This document shows, piece after piece, positions 11,067 to 25,696 of a stretch of DNA of 64,000 bases (position 1 is the first letter of the stretch; the number at the start of each line of letters is the position of its first letter). The notes beneath the pieces were generated by a model. The model was not told the DNA's origin and did no database searches. It was given only the letters and a program-made list of their open reading frames with translations. A program made the translations under genes and the position numbers. The DNA comes from Caprimulgus europaeus (lineage: Eukaryota; Chordata; Aves; Caprimulgiformes; Caprimulgidae), in NCBI GenBank assembly GCA_907165065.1, contig OU015528.1:76303474-76367473 (forward strand). The letters run 5' to 3'.

Positions 11067-14000
11067 ATAACTTACCCCTGAGCTCAATTTGATGAAAAAA
11101 CTCATGGAAATGGTACTTTAGAGTGTTTGTCAAATTGATTTTTTCAGTACAGATTTCATAAAAAATAAAAATACATAAATATAGTATTACTTATTTTCTG
11201 TAATAAAAAATATTTTACATCTTTCCACAGAATGTATAATTTTCTTACCTGAGTAAAGAGCCCTTAGGCAAAATGTTATGGTGTCCTGGTTTTGAGAAGG
11301 CTTGCAGTTTGGTTAAAGCCCTGTCTCAGCTCAGCAGCTCATCTTGGCTTTATAGCAACAGGTAGTGACTATGGCTCAGTGTAACTCAAGAAATATATCT
11401 TTAACTGCAACAAAAAGAAAAAAGTTTCAAGCAAAAAATACTTGGCTCCTCTCCTGCAGCCACTGCTGAAACGAACACTGAATAAAAGAGAGAAGAAAAC
11501 AAAGCATCACAAAGAAAAAATCAGCTCCTCTTATGTCTTCATCGTAGCTGACTAAAGTTGGATTTCAAAGTACTTTTCAAGCTGTTTGGATACACATCAA
11601 CTTGTAAGGGTAAAGGGAAGAAAAAAGGAAAGGAAAGAAACTCACCAGCTTTTCAGCCCTGAGCGCCAATGAATTATATTTTTCCCCATGTTTCTTTGCA
11701 AGTCTGCTCTCTCTTTTTTGTACAGTTTTATTTATGTGGCAAAGTATTAACTCAGCAGTAAGCTAACAGCCACATGCAGTTACGAGAGGACACATTTGAC
11801 TTTTCTGCTGAAACACGATATTCTTTATGAAACAATAGATTGTACAGAGAAAATAATGATTCCTGGGAGACCAAGTGTCTCAGGAGGTTGGGATGTGCAA
11901 CGGGGCTTTCAATTTCTACCTCAGCACTTTGTCTGTCAACCAGATTAGTAATGACCTGAAACTCCCATCTCACACCTCGGCAGTACTTCATGCTTTGCCA
12001 CTTGTAAGGGAGCCTTGGGAATGGACTGCTGCTTCTCATTTAGGGAACAGAAGGGAGACCAAATTATTGCCCTTCTTGTTCTGCTATAGTAAAAGTAAAG
12101 GCTTTGTTTTCACTGTAATTCAAACCCTCAAGTCCTTTAGGAGAATCTCTGAATGTTCTCATGAGGCCATTTGGGCTGTTCTCCCTGCAGAACCTTGTCC
12201 TGACCGTTACATGCTTCACCCACTGGTTTCTTAATTCCCCTTCGAATGTTAGATCAAGTTTCAAAATGAGGATATGCAAAAGCAAGTCTAAGGTAATTCA
12301 ACAAAGCTATTAGCATAGTCAAAATAGGTGTTACTGGTGGAATGTGAGGTTTGTTATTGGCAGAACTGGCTGAAGTGATAAGTCCTGAATCCTGCAAAGA
12401 ACTTCTAGTAAGATTTATGCATAGACTTAACAGTGAATGAACCATTCAAAACCGTCCAGCTGTCTGGACTGTTCAGGTGCATGATGGTTTGTGATAGTTT
12501 GAGCTGTGTTATAGATGATACAGAGAGCAGTGTTTTTAAAAAAGATGTTAAGAGGAAGTGTCTGTAACCTGTGTGTAACCTTGCTGTCAGATGGCCTGTT
12601 TACCAGCTGTAGTACAGAAAAGGCTTTTAGGCTTAGTCTCACAGTGTTATATTTAGCTGCAACAGGAGCTTAAATGTAGTTATCCAGTGGAGAAACATTT
12701 GGTCTAAGCTCCTTTTGTAACTCATGGAGAGGCAGAGAGATATTCCAGAGTAGGTGTCTTAATCTAAAATAAGTGTTCATGATGAGCAGAAGTTAGCCCT
12801 TTCAATTTCCTAAAGAAAGAGCACAGACAATTGGCACAGACAAGGCAGAAAACTTCTATGTAGTTTATATGAAATGAGATGAAACTCAGCCATTGGTCCT
12901 CAAAGCTTGCATCATGGCCATGAGTCTCCTTCTGTCTTACAGAGCCATCTTAAGGAAATTCAAGGCAAACTTGTGTTTCATAGACAGTGCTAACTAGTCT
13001 TAATGGTAGTATTTTGCATCTATATAATGGAAAGGAAATCCATTAGAAAAATGGAATTCATAATGGAAAAAAGTTGGTTAAAGAATTGTGAACAGGATGG
13101 AATAAATGCAGGGAAGGATCCTGGAACCTAAGATATTTTTGAATACCTTTACATATACAGTATATGCTGTAGCATTAACTTTCTCAATGTAAAATATGAC
13201 TCCTAGCTGCACATCTTTCTGCATAACAGAGAACAGCCTACCAGTGCTGTTGCTCAAGACCTGTATGTGTAAGTTGTACAATAGGCAGCTGTGTCTTGGT
13301 TAAGGAGTTTAAACCCTATTGACCCCCAGCCTTTTGGGAACAAAACAATACTAGTAATGGGAAGTGGAAATGTGGAATAATCCCCAGAGTAATCAATGGC
13401 CTGGAGCAGTTGCTAAGTAAGTGTTCATTGCACTGTGCTATGAGACAGTCATAGTCTCTGTAAGGTAAGGTGGCCCTATATAACCATGTTTCATTTAAAC
13501 CTTGCTAAGCAAAAATACAGCTTTCCAAAAGACTCCTCAAGTTTTTTCTAAATGTCTCGTCAACCTTTATGCTTACAGGTTTTCTTTTCTGTCCATCCAC
13601 TTCTTTCTCTAGCCTTGGTATAAATTTCTCTTAATATAAAAATTGCCTGGTAGCAATGGAGTATACATTTCAGAAAAGTATTTTGAAATACAGGAGAAGG
13701 AGAATTGAAAAGATTTTATACTCTTCCCATCTCTCACCACCTTTTACAGTGACACCTCTCAGAGAGGGACACACTTCAGCCTGAAATGTCTTCTTGGCAT
13801 CCAGGTGATGTCTTCTGTTTGATAAACAGTCGGAGAGTTTGATAAGAGAACAGCTTAAAGCAAGCATGACAGAAATGGCAGCAGGCAGATTCAATTTCTC
13901 CAAGAGTGCTTGAATACCTGGTTATAATAGAGCTAAATATTATCTGTTGTAGTGTCCTGATGTGTATATTGACTTATTTTCCTTTGTACCAAGAACTTTC

Positions 14001-17000
14001 ATGGTTTCTTTATCATCAGTGCTTGCAGAACAGGGCGACCCTTGTTTGAACTCAATCTGTGGCTTTGAATTTGTCAGGGACAAGAGGACAATTGTGCAAT
14101 GCTATTCTTCACTTTTTAAGTGACAGTAGGTATGTTCAAGCTGTCTATGTGATCTGGATCAGAACCAAGGGCTTTGTGATTTTCTGCCCAAAGTTGTGAC
14201 TACATTCAGAGACATCCAAATGTGTTGCAAAGCCATTTAAAGTGATTAACAATACCCACAAGTAAGTGATAGAAGTCATTACTTCCAGGCCTGCTGTCTG
14301 CTCCTGAGGTAACAGCTGCAGAAGCAGACCATTGACTGAGTTGAAAAGCCAGCAGATTCTGTGTTTGGTCTGGCAGGAAGGCAGAAGGAGCAAAATTCCT
14401 CACTGTCTCCTTGATCCTTGGTATTCTACTGATATAAAGTATCATTTTCAGCAGGATCACAGTGTGCTCTTCCCTGGCAGCATCCCACATCCTATTGTGG
14501 TCTTTTTGATGTGGGAAAAGAGCTCTTCACCCTCTAGGCTGACAACCTATATCTTCCCCTTTTTGGCTATTTACCTTTGCTGGGGATACATGTCTCATTT
14601 TTACCACTGTTTTCCTTCACATTGAGCTTCAGATCTGCTCTTTTTGGTACTTTTTCTCAAAAGGGACATATGCAGCCTATATCTCAGTTGGATAGAAATG
14701 CCTATACACTCTGTACACTAATAAAGAAAAACAGAGATCTAACCTAGACAGTTTGAACTGTCCTTTAGCAATATTTGTGTTCCTGAGACAATCAATGTAC
14801 ATGTATACTCAACATAGGAAGACTGCATAAGCCTATGGCTATCTGCCTCTCTTCATAGACCATCCTGAGTAGTAACGTGCTTGTCTTGAAAAAGGTGGAC
14901 TACTGCCTTCAGGACTATACACCTAAAATTCCACCATCTATCAGTCTAATGTAGATACAGTATGAACATCAGATCTTACTCTATGTCATATCCTATAGCC
15001 CTAGATTTTGGGGATGGAAGGACAGCTATGAGCTTCATTCTAAATTGACAGGAACCTTATCAAAATAATCCATAATTCCACAGATTGAACAATGATAACT
15101 TGTCTCTTTCATAAAATTGTAATTGTATTCTTTCCTATAAAAAGAAGGCATTGTAGGTCTTCAACATTTAAAATTTCCCTGCCTCCCCAATTTGTCTTGT
15201 CATTGTTAAATCTTATCTCTACTGCTTTGTTTCCACTATTCTTTTTAAAGAATCATAATTGGTACTATTATCCTTGCTATGAGAATAATTAGCTACAGCT
15301 TTTTGACACATTAAATGGGGAATATTACTTTTTAAGCAGCAGGCACTGAAACACTAAACAATACTGCTTTGAATAGGACCATAGAGAAGAGGCTCAGGTG
15401 AAACAATTCCTAATTTTAGCAACTTGAACTTTATACCTTTGTAGAAGAAAATTAATCTCACAGTAGTTTTTGCCTGTGAAATAGACAAAGCACTTTGGCC
15501 TCTTTATAAAATAGACCTTTGATATTTTCGATGATGGAAGATGGTTGCACAGTGAATCATCCCCTGATGTGTCCAAAAGAGCTTTGCTCTTACAATAAAA
15601 AAGAAAGTGTTTGATTCCTCTCCTGTGTGGCTGGATAAGTCAAATATCGTCTCATGCAAAAAGCATCATCCAGCAACACTTGTGTTTTAGATATGAAATC
15701 TCTCAGTAGAGAACTGGGCAATGTCACATCTCAAAAAATAAAGGTTACTGAATTTTAAGTGCTATAGCATTGAAAATTCTGTTCCACGTTTAGCAAAGCT
15801 AATCGAAGGAAGTATGTACACACAGGTACCTGCACGATATTTGAGAGGTGTCACATTAGTCTTGGTGGCAGCGAAAACATCCTTCCTCTACTGAATATAA
15901 TAAGAATTTACATTACCTTTGACAAGACTATTTTGAGACAGTTAGTTGTTCACCTTTGTGAGGTATTTTAGTTTTTCACAAATGCAACCAGAAAAACTCT
16001 AGGCTTAAGAAGCTTGCTTGGCATAAGTGGATTACAGTAATGAATTGGTATAGTAATCATCCTATTAACAGCATGGCTGTGATGAGCCTTTTTTCTTAGT
16101 TAAAGAGGAGAATGGAGATGTAGTAATACTATTGAAATAGGAGGTTTTAATTGTTTGCTAGGACTGACTTTGGTCAGCAGTGAACTGCAATATTATTCTA
16201 ATAATTTAACTCAGTGTTCAACAGCAGTGAGTAAACAATGATGTAAATTTGATATAACTAATTGCTGCAACTAACATAACTGACACCTTAATATATTGGT
16301 AAATAGTATTAAGAAATTATTTAAAAACCAGCATTTTAAGTAAATTAAAAATGGCTTACTTAATGGAGTTATTACCTTTGCAGGCTCTTTCTGCCAGGCA
16401 ACATTAAACTAAGCAAGATAGAAACTTGCTTGGACTTCAGCAATAAAGAACACTGATTTTATTTCTACTTAAATAAGTCTCTGACTTCTATACTAACTTC
16501 AGAATGATTCATCTGAATCAAACCTAGTAAGCTAAGAGGAGTTATTCAGTCTCTCAACTAAACTGATAGCTAAAATGGGCTTAAATAAAGACCTTGGGAT
16601 TTAAATTCCCAAAACACACTTGAAACAGTTTTAGCCATGGGTTAGCACTTAAAAAATAAATTCAGTTCTTATCATCCTGGTTTCTTCAGCTATACATAGT
16701 GGTACCTCAGCAGTCTAGGTAAGAAACATCCCCTCAGGTAGCAGGAATCTCAGGACTTCAACCCTCCTTTTCCCATCAGAATATTTAGCAGAAAAGAAAC
16801 CCAGCTTCTTGACCGGGACTGAGAGCATAGTTATTAAAAGAAGAAATAGGAAATGACAGTCAGTTTGAAGCACATTATAGAACTGAGAAATATATGATCA
16901 GTTCCTGGAATTGCTGCAGCTGTTGTTCTGCAAACTTGAGGAGATTATTTGATTCTCTGTGTCTTAATGACTGTAAGTGTAACTGGAGGTAAATCTTGTT

Positions 17001-17939
17001 TTAGTCCCAAGTACGATTACATATCCCCAAAACAAGTCTTCCATTCTTCACTCGTTGTAGTTAATTGTATTGCAAATTCTGTAGTGCAAGGATTAATTAT
17101 TATTATGTGCTTTTCATCTGGCACATTGGGCCATAACTGTGCTACCACAGTATAAACAAAGTGCAGCAAAATTATAGGTACTTTAGATCCCCAGAAGAAG
17201 ATTAAAAAATTAGCAAGTGCTCTTGATTCTTAATTCTACTTCATTCTGCCAGATACTTAAGGCTATTTTGTTCTGCCAGAGTATTTGGTAGTTCCATAAC
17301 CCTCTTCTATTTTGATTAAATTATATGATTGTTAATTATCTCAGACATTTTGCATCCACTGATTATAGGTCCACAAAGACATATGCAGTTTACACATGGC
17401 TGCATGCCCAGCTGATTGCCCTTCTAAACTAGACATTACCAGAACCAGTGCCATATCATTAAGAGGACACTGTCTTTCAGAATACAACTGAAACTGCCTT
17501 GCCTTTTTCTTTCTTTGGAAGGTGTGTTCAGGGTCCTCCCCTGTTAGAGATGCTTTTCAACTTCTGTCACTATTTTGACATTTTGATGCATCACTGGGGA
17601 ATGCTGAAATAGTTGGTTTGACACTGGTGTCACAACCTTCCATCTTTGCGTGAAAGCATCTATTACTGTATTTCCACATCTAACCACAATCTAGACACTC
17701 ATGACAATCATGACAAACCACAATAGTCATGTTAGCCCAAGTGAAGGAGAGAAAAATAAAATGTTCACAGCTCACTGGCAAATCACCTTGACTCTGCTAA
17801 AGCAAGATGTGAGCACTGATATTTCAGAGTCCCTTGGAATGAAAGACGCTCTCCATGCTAAAGGACAGGGGCAAATGACAAGAAAAAGTTAGTGAGATTT
17901 TTGGATATATGGAGGAAAAGAATCACAGTAAGAATGGCT
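11067..17939. other. Unique AT-rich non-coding sequence
   Basis: About 6.9 kb with no recognised gene or clear interspersed repeat. A purine-rich patch lies at about 11608-11640. Several ORFs up to 119 codons (11875-12234 +) overlap one another on both strands and have no recognisable domain, which is the pattern of chance ORFs. A TGTCCTGGTTTTG string near 11283 is too short to call as an LTR end. Confidence 0.5.
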
Positions 17940-18118
17940 ATTCACTAAAACAGGTTGGATGGGTTTATGGAGTCTTCATTGTTGGAAATTTTCATAACTC
18001 CTCTTGAAAATATTCTGAGTGACCTTATCTAGTGTCAAAACTAACTCTTCATCATGCAGGGTCTTGGACTAGGTGATCCATAGAAGTCCTCTCTGCCACA
18101 AATATTGTGTGATTCCAG
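17940..18118 (+). mobile_element. Degenerate CR1 LINE 3' fragment
   Basis: Weak but ordered similarity to a CR1 3' region: AACAGGTTGGATGG, TGGAGTCTTCATTGTTGG (late ORF2, usually GGAGTCTCCAT), CTTGGACTAGGTGATCC, AGTCCTCTCTGCCAC (usually GGTCCCTTCCAAC) and GTGTGATTCC. It is clearly older than the copies at 2.1 or 40 kb. The left boundary is uncertain; a decayed part may extend back to about 17890. Confidence 0.65.
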
Positions 18119-21100
18119 GATTTGTTCTGCATGTCCCTCTCATCAAGTGCATAGGGTGCTTCCATGAAGGAATTTGGAAGGATATAAGGGAAGTGTGTAA
18201 TTTAAGACTAGAAATGAGATACAGGTCAACTATTGTATCAGGAACGTGTATGATCATGCATGACAGAGGCCACAATGAAAGGCAAAATTCAGCCAAGCTC
18301 TTCAGAAAATATGTATGGAGAATATATGCTGTGATCTCAGGCACCAGTACCACTGGAATTAAATAGCAGGAAATAGGATGATTAAAAAGTATTGTCCTCA
18401 GTGCCATAAGGTTTGTATCAAACCCAACTTTTAAATACCTATAGGCAGGTGAGATGCATCCAGTCCTCTTGTCAGAATTGAGTCTGCTTCGCTAAAAAAG
18501 GTCATTTATTCCCTTTTTAAGGAACATATGTTTCTTTGAAGTCAGCTCAGTTTAGTTGCTCCCCATAAAAGCAGCAGAGAGATAAAACCACCTCAACAGC
18601 ACAGTACAGTCCGTTTAACATCTGTCTCTCCTTCTGGACATGCTTCTTTCTACCTGTTCACCACATGGAGAAATTAAAACAGCCATGCTTCTAATTTAAT
18701 TCCCATAAAGGGAGATGTAGCAAAGGCCACTGTCAGCATTAAGAATTGGTGCAGAGTAGCTATTTTAGTACAACAACTTCATATCCTTACTTAGTGAGCA
18801 CTGTTTTCTCCATGTAGGCTCAACGCAAGCGCTACATGTTTCAACACTATGTGGATAGTGAATTATCCTCAACAGAAAGTCATTACATTAACAAGATGAC
18901 ATATAAAGGAAAGTAGTAAAAACTGTGGCATACAGCTATTACTTCAGAAAAAGAAGTTGCTCCTAAATTTTTAAGTCTTCTAAAAAATTCAGATTATTTT
19001 TTTCTTCTTAGTATTTATGGGTTTTCATTTGAATTTTACACACTCAGTAATGTATCTGAGGTATTTTTTTGGTATATATTTTGAAAATTTGGCAGTCATA
19101 CTGTATTTCTTTATATTGTGTATGCTAACTATCAGATTTTCAATGAGATTGCACAAAAAAACCTACTGTTCAGAATTCTGCCTTCTCTCATCAAAAGCAA
19201 AAACAGTGTACATACTGCATATCCCTCAGTTTGTGAGCTCAGATTTGATAATCATAGTCATACTTCTTGGCCAAACTCAGTCCTCTCTTTCTCTACTACT
19301 GCAACCTGCTGTCATTCATTACGACAGTGTTAAAATTATTTTACAAGATCCTTGGGCCAAGAGCTATTTAGTTGTTCTGCAAAATGCCCAGGTAACTAAA
19401 GTAGCTAAATCGAGTAATAGCGTTGGTGGAACAGTAGGTGGCTTTGATGGAGCCATTTTGCTGTGAGGCAATTGTTTGCAAATCCATAACCATGTTTATA
19501 TTTGGCATAACATCCTGGAGAATTTTGTTGTGCTGATTTCAGAAAGATGTGAGATATTGAACACTATTTTATAGATTACTGTTTTACAGCCCTTAAAAAT
19601 CCCCCTTCATTGGAATTTTCCTATGCTTTAAGCTGTGATGCCTGGTGTTTTAACTGGCTAACCCCCACCTAAGGTGCAGATAGTAAAAGAAGAGCCAGAC
19701 TGTACCACAAGTAGGCATATCTGTTCTAGCTTTGCTTCAGATTATCTTGTTAAAATAGAAATGAACATGTAATATCATCCTCTTCCCCAGTAAACTAACA
19801 ACCCAGAGACTCCTGTTGTGGTTCAAGCTTATGCTGAAACCCAGGCAGATGCATTTTCTCTACTGCTGTTATCCAATTAGCTAACAATTAAACAACTGGT
19901 TAATTATCTGATTAACCAACTGTAGCTGACTCTCTATACTACAGTTAATCCTTCATTTTACTGTGTATAAAATAGACATGGCTTATTGCTTTTAGATCTG
20001 GTTGTAATCCACCATTGATGGGTTACCTTTATTACTGATTTTGCTTGTATTTGGTGCTGACCACTCCTTAAAACAACATATTTTAGCTAATACATTATAA
20101 GATCCTATCTATTTTCCCAAGCCAGGGCAGTGCTTATGATTGCCTGTTTTATCTAAGTGTGACTCCAACCATGCATCAGCCCATGAGTAGGAAAGATTTC
20201 AATTTATACCCCTCAGAAGATAACCAGTATTTGTAATTTTCTCTCCTTGGTTCTTCTAGCATAACCTGTCTTACTGGAATTCACAAGAAAATGAAGTTTC
20301 TTGGGTTTTAATTCAATATAATTGGCACTGAATGCTCATCTGCAATGACTCTTGTGTTCAGATGCATGGAGTTGCAGTCATAGCCATCTTAGGAGCTAAA
20401 ATATTGCTCTTTCTGCATGCTGGTGTGCACAATAGTACTTGATTTCAGGAATCTGTTAATATGGAAAACCTCAAAATGATACAGTCAATTGCAGAGGTAA
20501 CCACTGGTGTCTTAAGTTTCCTAATTCTACATTTCATTTTGAATAACGTGTAATTATAAAGGAAGATACCGATTCTGTCCTGTCAGTTGTAGTACTGTAT
20601 GTTTTTAAAACAGTTGACAATATTAAAAATAAAGGGTTAATGCATTCCTTGCTGTGTATTTCAATACCTACTCACCATTAAATTCCTACTGATCAAATTT
20701 TCCTTTGGTATATTGGCTAAAGCATTTGTCAGACTGACAGATATAGATATAATTTATAGATTTCTGAGTAAGCAAACAGGGAACATGTATAAATATAGAT
20801 CTCTACAGTAAAATTCAAGAGTATGAGCCAATGAATGGATGTACTTTGATATACTTCCACCAAGTTCTGGTGTCCTCTTAGCCACAATAATTTGATGGTT
20901 TTTAGCTTTTTAAACTAATATTTCTCATTGACTGTAAAACCAACAGCAGCTTGGAAAAGGAACGGAAAGTGATAAACAGCATCTGTTTTACTGAACAATC
21001 TGCTGGAATTAAACTTAACATATAGAAGAATGAACTGGAAATTTATCCAGCAATAACAACAAAAAAAGTGTTTAAAGATGATTAATCTTATAATTCGGTT

Positions 21101-24100
21101 TCACTAGCACCGGTTCCCAAGGTGGAAAGGCTTCATATTGACATTTGACAAAGTTAATTTTAGTAAGTGATAATTGATGGATCAGTTTTTCTACTCTAAT
21201 CTGATTTCTTGATCTCCTGATCTCTGTTCTGCCTCCAAATATGGTCCATTTATTTAATTTTACCCAGCAGCTCATTTATGCACAATAAGGGTATTTTCAT
21301 TAAGTAAAATTTGAAACACCTAATGTTCTCTGTCCTTTTGTTAAAGACATAAATACAAAAGAATCACAGATTGGCACAATACCTAAGTGTTCAGAAAATT
21401 ACCCAGAAATTCAAAGATAAAGTAAGGCACCTGAATTCTCCCAACTGGCTAGAGCTCTCTGTATGAAAAATTTGCATGTGAGAAGTCAGGTAGCGGTCTA
21501 GTGAATAGACCTGGACTGTCTTGACAGATATGCAGTCTAAAACTGGAAAGGAGACTTCAGGTCTTTACTTCCTTGTCTTTTTACAGCAGAGGTTTCACAG
21601 CAGAGGTTTTTCAAATGGGGGAGAAAAGAATTAACAGATGGTGAACTTGGGAGATGGAAGGGCAGGCAATGAGACATATCCTGCTTACTGGTATCTGCCA
21701 CAACCTTTGGCAGTCAGAGTCTTTAGAAGTTTCTACAAATGCAAGCAGTTTTTTCAGGCTTTCATGTTCTCAGCAACATGGACCACTCATCTGTGGACAG
21801 AAGAGGAAACCCTTCTGCTCTGTCCCATAGTTTCTTTGGGATCCTACTTGGTTCTGTTGCACAATGTCAAACCAAGCCTTGGGATTTGCACTTTCAGCCT
21901 CACAAGTGGGATATGTGCTTCATGTCCTACAGATATCAAAGACTTGATGCAGGAGCTCACTTAACTCTATGAAAGTGTTGAGTTTTTCTTTAGTCCAGGC
22001 TGAGTACTCTTTTTTCCACTTTTTCTGCTTGTTTTGGAGTAGAGCTGTTTGGATTTTTACTATGTTGCTAGCATCACTTAAGTGGGGCCACAGGCACATT
22101 AGTAATAGAAAGTAAACACTATTAAAAAGGAGGCAAGCCCCTGTAAGCAGATCAACCTTCAAGTAGCAATTTTAATGGAAATATTGTGAATAATAATGGA
22201 CTAAAAATCTGAACCTATAAAAATACAGAAGGCATTTCATACATAGAAGAAAGAATTTTACTCTGAGAAACAGTAAATCAGCTAACATAAAACTAGAACT
22301 GGTTGATGTTTTTCCACTGACAGAGAAATTAGTCTAACAAAAATTGTTTACTAGAATAACTGTGACTGCTAAATTTTCTAGTTTCCACAAAAATGATCCC
22401 TTTCTCCATTTACTTGTTGCAGTTTGAATGACATTTTCAAAGAAACTTTGTGACTGGGGGCATGATGCAACGATTGCTTCCAGTTCTGTTATTATGTGTT
22501 AATAAGTCATACCCATTGTACTGATGCAGTAGAAAGAAACATGCTAGAGGGGTGCAATGCGGATGTCTTTAAAAAAAACATTTTACTTGGGTCTGTGGAT
22601 GCTCCTAGTGCCACACAGGTAAAATGCCAAAACACCTGTATCTCAGACAAAGGGCTGGGTGTTTTAGCAAACAATTAAATGTAGTAAATTTTTTAATTGT
22701 AGCGATAGTATTAGAAATAACTATCTGTCTGATTATATCCACAATTTATTTTAAAAAACTTAGAAAGCATTTTAAATTTCTAAATGTAATTTAAGACTTT
22801 ATTATCTTTCCCATTCATTTTCTTCTTTATCTTTCCCTTCTTCTCTCTCCGTTTTTCTTTTTTTCCTTCTTTTTCTCAGTCATTTCCTCTGTAAAGAAAA
22901 AAAAAAGTTTATTATTAAAAAAAAGTAAAATTTTCCTTAGATGAGAAAAATAACATCCATAAGCAAAAAATTTCAGGTAGCCAAATAATGCTGTTTCAGC
23001 TTTAAGCACAATGACATTTGAGACTGTTGATTTTTTTTTAGAGAAAGCAATAGGTTACAAATTTTTCAATTTTTCAGTTCCAAACCAGAATAAATCAATT
23101 ACACTAAATTGTGTGATGGGAACATTAATTTTAATTTGAAGTGATATTATAGACTAAAATATTTAATTTTCATTGAGATGCAATCATAGAATTGTTTACA
23201 TTTTTCGCATACAATCTGGAATAAAAAAAGACAATGCTACCTCAGATTGGTGGTTTATTTATCAGAATGCAACAGCTTCTTTTTATTTTTATAACTGATT
23301 TTATGTTAAATTTTAGGACACCTCTCTGAATCTGTCATTTTATTATTACAAAGACACTGAGAAAATTAATAAAGCCATTTTATAGATAGTGAGTCATATT
23401 AAAAAAAGGATTTAATAAATTTTTAAAAGATATATAAAAAAGTAGTCTCTTGAATGACAAAGGGCATCTTATAAGGGTCATCCTTTGAGAAGGCTTGGTT
23501 GCTAGGAGACTATCACTAAAAGTGGTCAGGAAAACAATTTTTTTATTTAAAATTAAATACTTTAATTAGTATGCATGTTTAACAGGTAATATATAAAAAT
23601 ATCAGGTAACTCTTGGTGTAAAAATATATGTGAAAAAACTCCAGGATTAAGTAAAATTTTTAGTAGAAATCAAACAGCTTCAGCAGATATGAGTCTTCTT
23701 CATTATTTGAAATATATCTATGAAAGTGCAAAATTACTAATAAGGAGTCTAACCCTGATGCAAAGTCCATTTTTCTTGTTGTAATGTTTGTTAATTGTAT
23801 TGCATAAAAAACTCAACATAGAAGACTTCAGTTCATAAAAACTGCAGCTGCAGACTTTGTCATATGTGTGAAGACCAGAACTGTTCAAAATGACCTGGAA
23901 AAGAAAAGACAGTATGTGAATAGAAAAAAAAAAAAAGATGACTTCTCATGCATGCAATGGTGTCTGCACAGTGTGAGAAAGTTGGGCAGGAACAACAAAA
24001 ATTGAGCAAAGCTGTAAAACTAGTCTAGGGCTTGACCTTCATTATGGGTTAGTGACACAATCCTGTGCTAAGATCAGACTTTCTGCTTTGGCAAAATACA

Positions 24101-25624
24101 CAACCTCACGAAAATCCTCAGTGAAGGCTTGTTCCTCAGTTATTTAAACCACTGAAATTTTAATAGGGTAATAAGGATGTCACAAAACCTTGGGGAGGGA
24201 TCATCATTCTGGGAATGGCACGATTGAATCATGGAGGCTCTTACAGAACTACATGCAGGTTGCAGCTTTGTCAGTGGGCTGGGAGAAAATGACACCTGAA
24301 GTACATCTCATGTTGCAGTTGGGAGAGAAGGCAGAAAAGGGGGGAGAGGAATCCAAGTACACATCTTTCAAATCTGACAGCAATGAACAATTTAAATCCC
24401 TACTTGTCCTTCAAAAATTAAATGCTTAAGGGAAATTTTAAGAACACTTTCTGCTAAACCAGAGTAGGGTCTATGGCTTCTAACACCCTTCATTAATGAC
24501 ATTCAAGCTTTACTCATTTATAATATTTCTGTGTTTATTTACTAGGTATAATGTAACACGTTCAATGGTAAATACATAAAAAAAATGTAATTTGTAAACA
24601 TTTTCTGGGGCAGAATTACTTTATATTTCATTCTCATTGTCAACAACACCCTTTAAGGATATGAAATATACTGTTTGTGAATCTCAACACAAATCTAGCA
24701 AAACTAGTAAAACAATTTCACAAATCTGCCCTATTTAAAGCATTCAATTTTAATATAAATACTTTTGAAAAGATTCCTCAGTTTTGTTCCAAAGTCTAAA
24801 GACTGTAGGGTTTTATGAAAAGCTTCTTAAGACTTTAAAAATCTGCATAAAAATTAATCGTGCAAAAGACTGTAACTTGGCAATATTTGTATCACAAAGA
24901 TTTCTGTCAAAAAAACACAGTTGGAAATAATATGCTGTTTGTCGTGTAATTGTTACTATTCACTAAAGCAGAAAAAGCAAGTGCAGAGAGCTAAAGAACT
25001 GACAGCCTAGTCATTTAAAACTACAGGTTGTCTCCTGGATGACAATAGTTTTCGAAGTAGAGCCTAACCCATGCCGAGAAGTTGCTTTCTGGAAGTATGT
25101 ATAGGATCATATTTTATCACTTTAGTTGAATAGATTCTTTTTTTTCCTTTAAAAAATAAGGAAATGCTACTCAGAAAATGTGGTGAATACAGGAATGGTG
25201 TATGATCTGTTTTGTTTTTTCTTTCACAACCTTTATTTATGCACAAATATCTAAATTCTAGATTAATTATGGAAGTTGATTTAAACCTCCTAGCTGGAAT
25301 CTGAAGAACTGAATTTCCTATTATGCTCCAGGAAGCCAAAACTCCTGATGTGAATTTGTTTAATCTGCAGAAAAATAAATTATGTTCTCTAAGATGTGGC
25401 TGCCTGTGTGAATAGTGTCCATGCAGGAGTCAGTATTGCACCAGTGACACTCGTGCGTTCATGCTGCCCATTGTCAAACACACAGACACATCTATCTGCA
25501 AAATGCAACTATTTGCAAGGTACAAGAGAGAATATTCATAACTGAGCTGTGAAAACAGTAGGGCGGAATTTAGGAGAAATCAATTCTCAACTCTCTGTAC
25601 TTGAAAAAAATATTTTAATTTTTC
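18119..25624. other. Unique AT-rich non-coding sequence
   Basis: About 7.5 kb without a recognised gene. Contents worth noting: a 149-codon ORF at 19017-19466 (no known domain), an inverted repeat around 19.9 kb, a pyrimidine-rich stretch at about 22817-22895, and an AT-rich segment at about 23000-23700. The style of that AT-rich segment is compatible with conserved non-coding DNA, but conservation cannot be judged here. Confidence 0.5.
19893..19922. repeat. Imperfect inverted repeat with TTAAT/ATTAA arms
   Basis: Twelve-base arms (19893-19904 and 19911-19922) match at 10 of 12 positions around a 6-base spacer, TATCTG. The inner seven bases, GGTTAAT and ATTAACC, pair perfectly. The arms resemble HNF1 half-sites (GTTAAT) but the spacing is wider than the usual one base. 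A GATA core (TATCT) lies in the spacer. Function is not established. Confidence 0.5.
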
Positions 25625-25696
25625 TGGGCAATAATTTCCCATCTATGAAATGAAGATAATAATTCCTTCTTTCCTGCTAGGTACAACTAGTGAGGA
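25625..25696 (+). mobile_element. MIR-type SINE remnant
   Basis: The string TTTCCCATCTATGAAATGAA followed by GATAATAATTCCTT, CCTGCTAGG and TAGTGAGG lines up with the MIR core: the CAGTTTCCTCATCTGTAAAA block, then GATAATA, CCTACCTCATAGG and TTGTGAGG. The copy is decayed, as expected for an amniote-age SINE. A run of about 15 A follows closely. Identification is from recalled consensus. Confidence 0.6.

Noticed and set aside
11282-11296. TGTCCTGGTTTTG as an LTR start (also near 39457)
   Set aside because: Only 13 bases match; the following sequence does not continue as the LTR.
11752-12285. Overlapping ORFs of 73-119 codons on both strands
   Set aside because: Mutually overlapping frames with no motif; typical of a locally stop-poor patch.
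19017-19466. 149-codon plus-strand ORF with hydrophobic N-terminal part
   Set aside because: Hydrophobicity follows from T-rich sequence; a shorter overlapping ORF lies in another frame and no known family is recognised.
21583-21610. Two tandem ACAGCAGAGGTTT units
   Set aside because: A single 14-bp duplication; real but of no evident significance.
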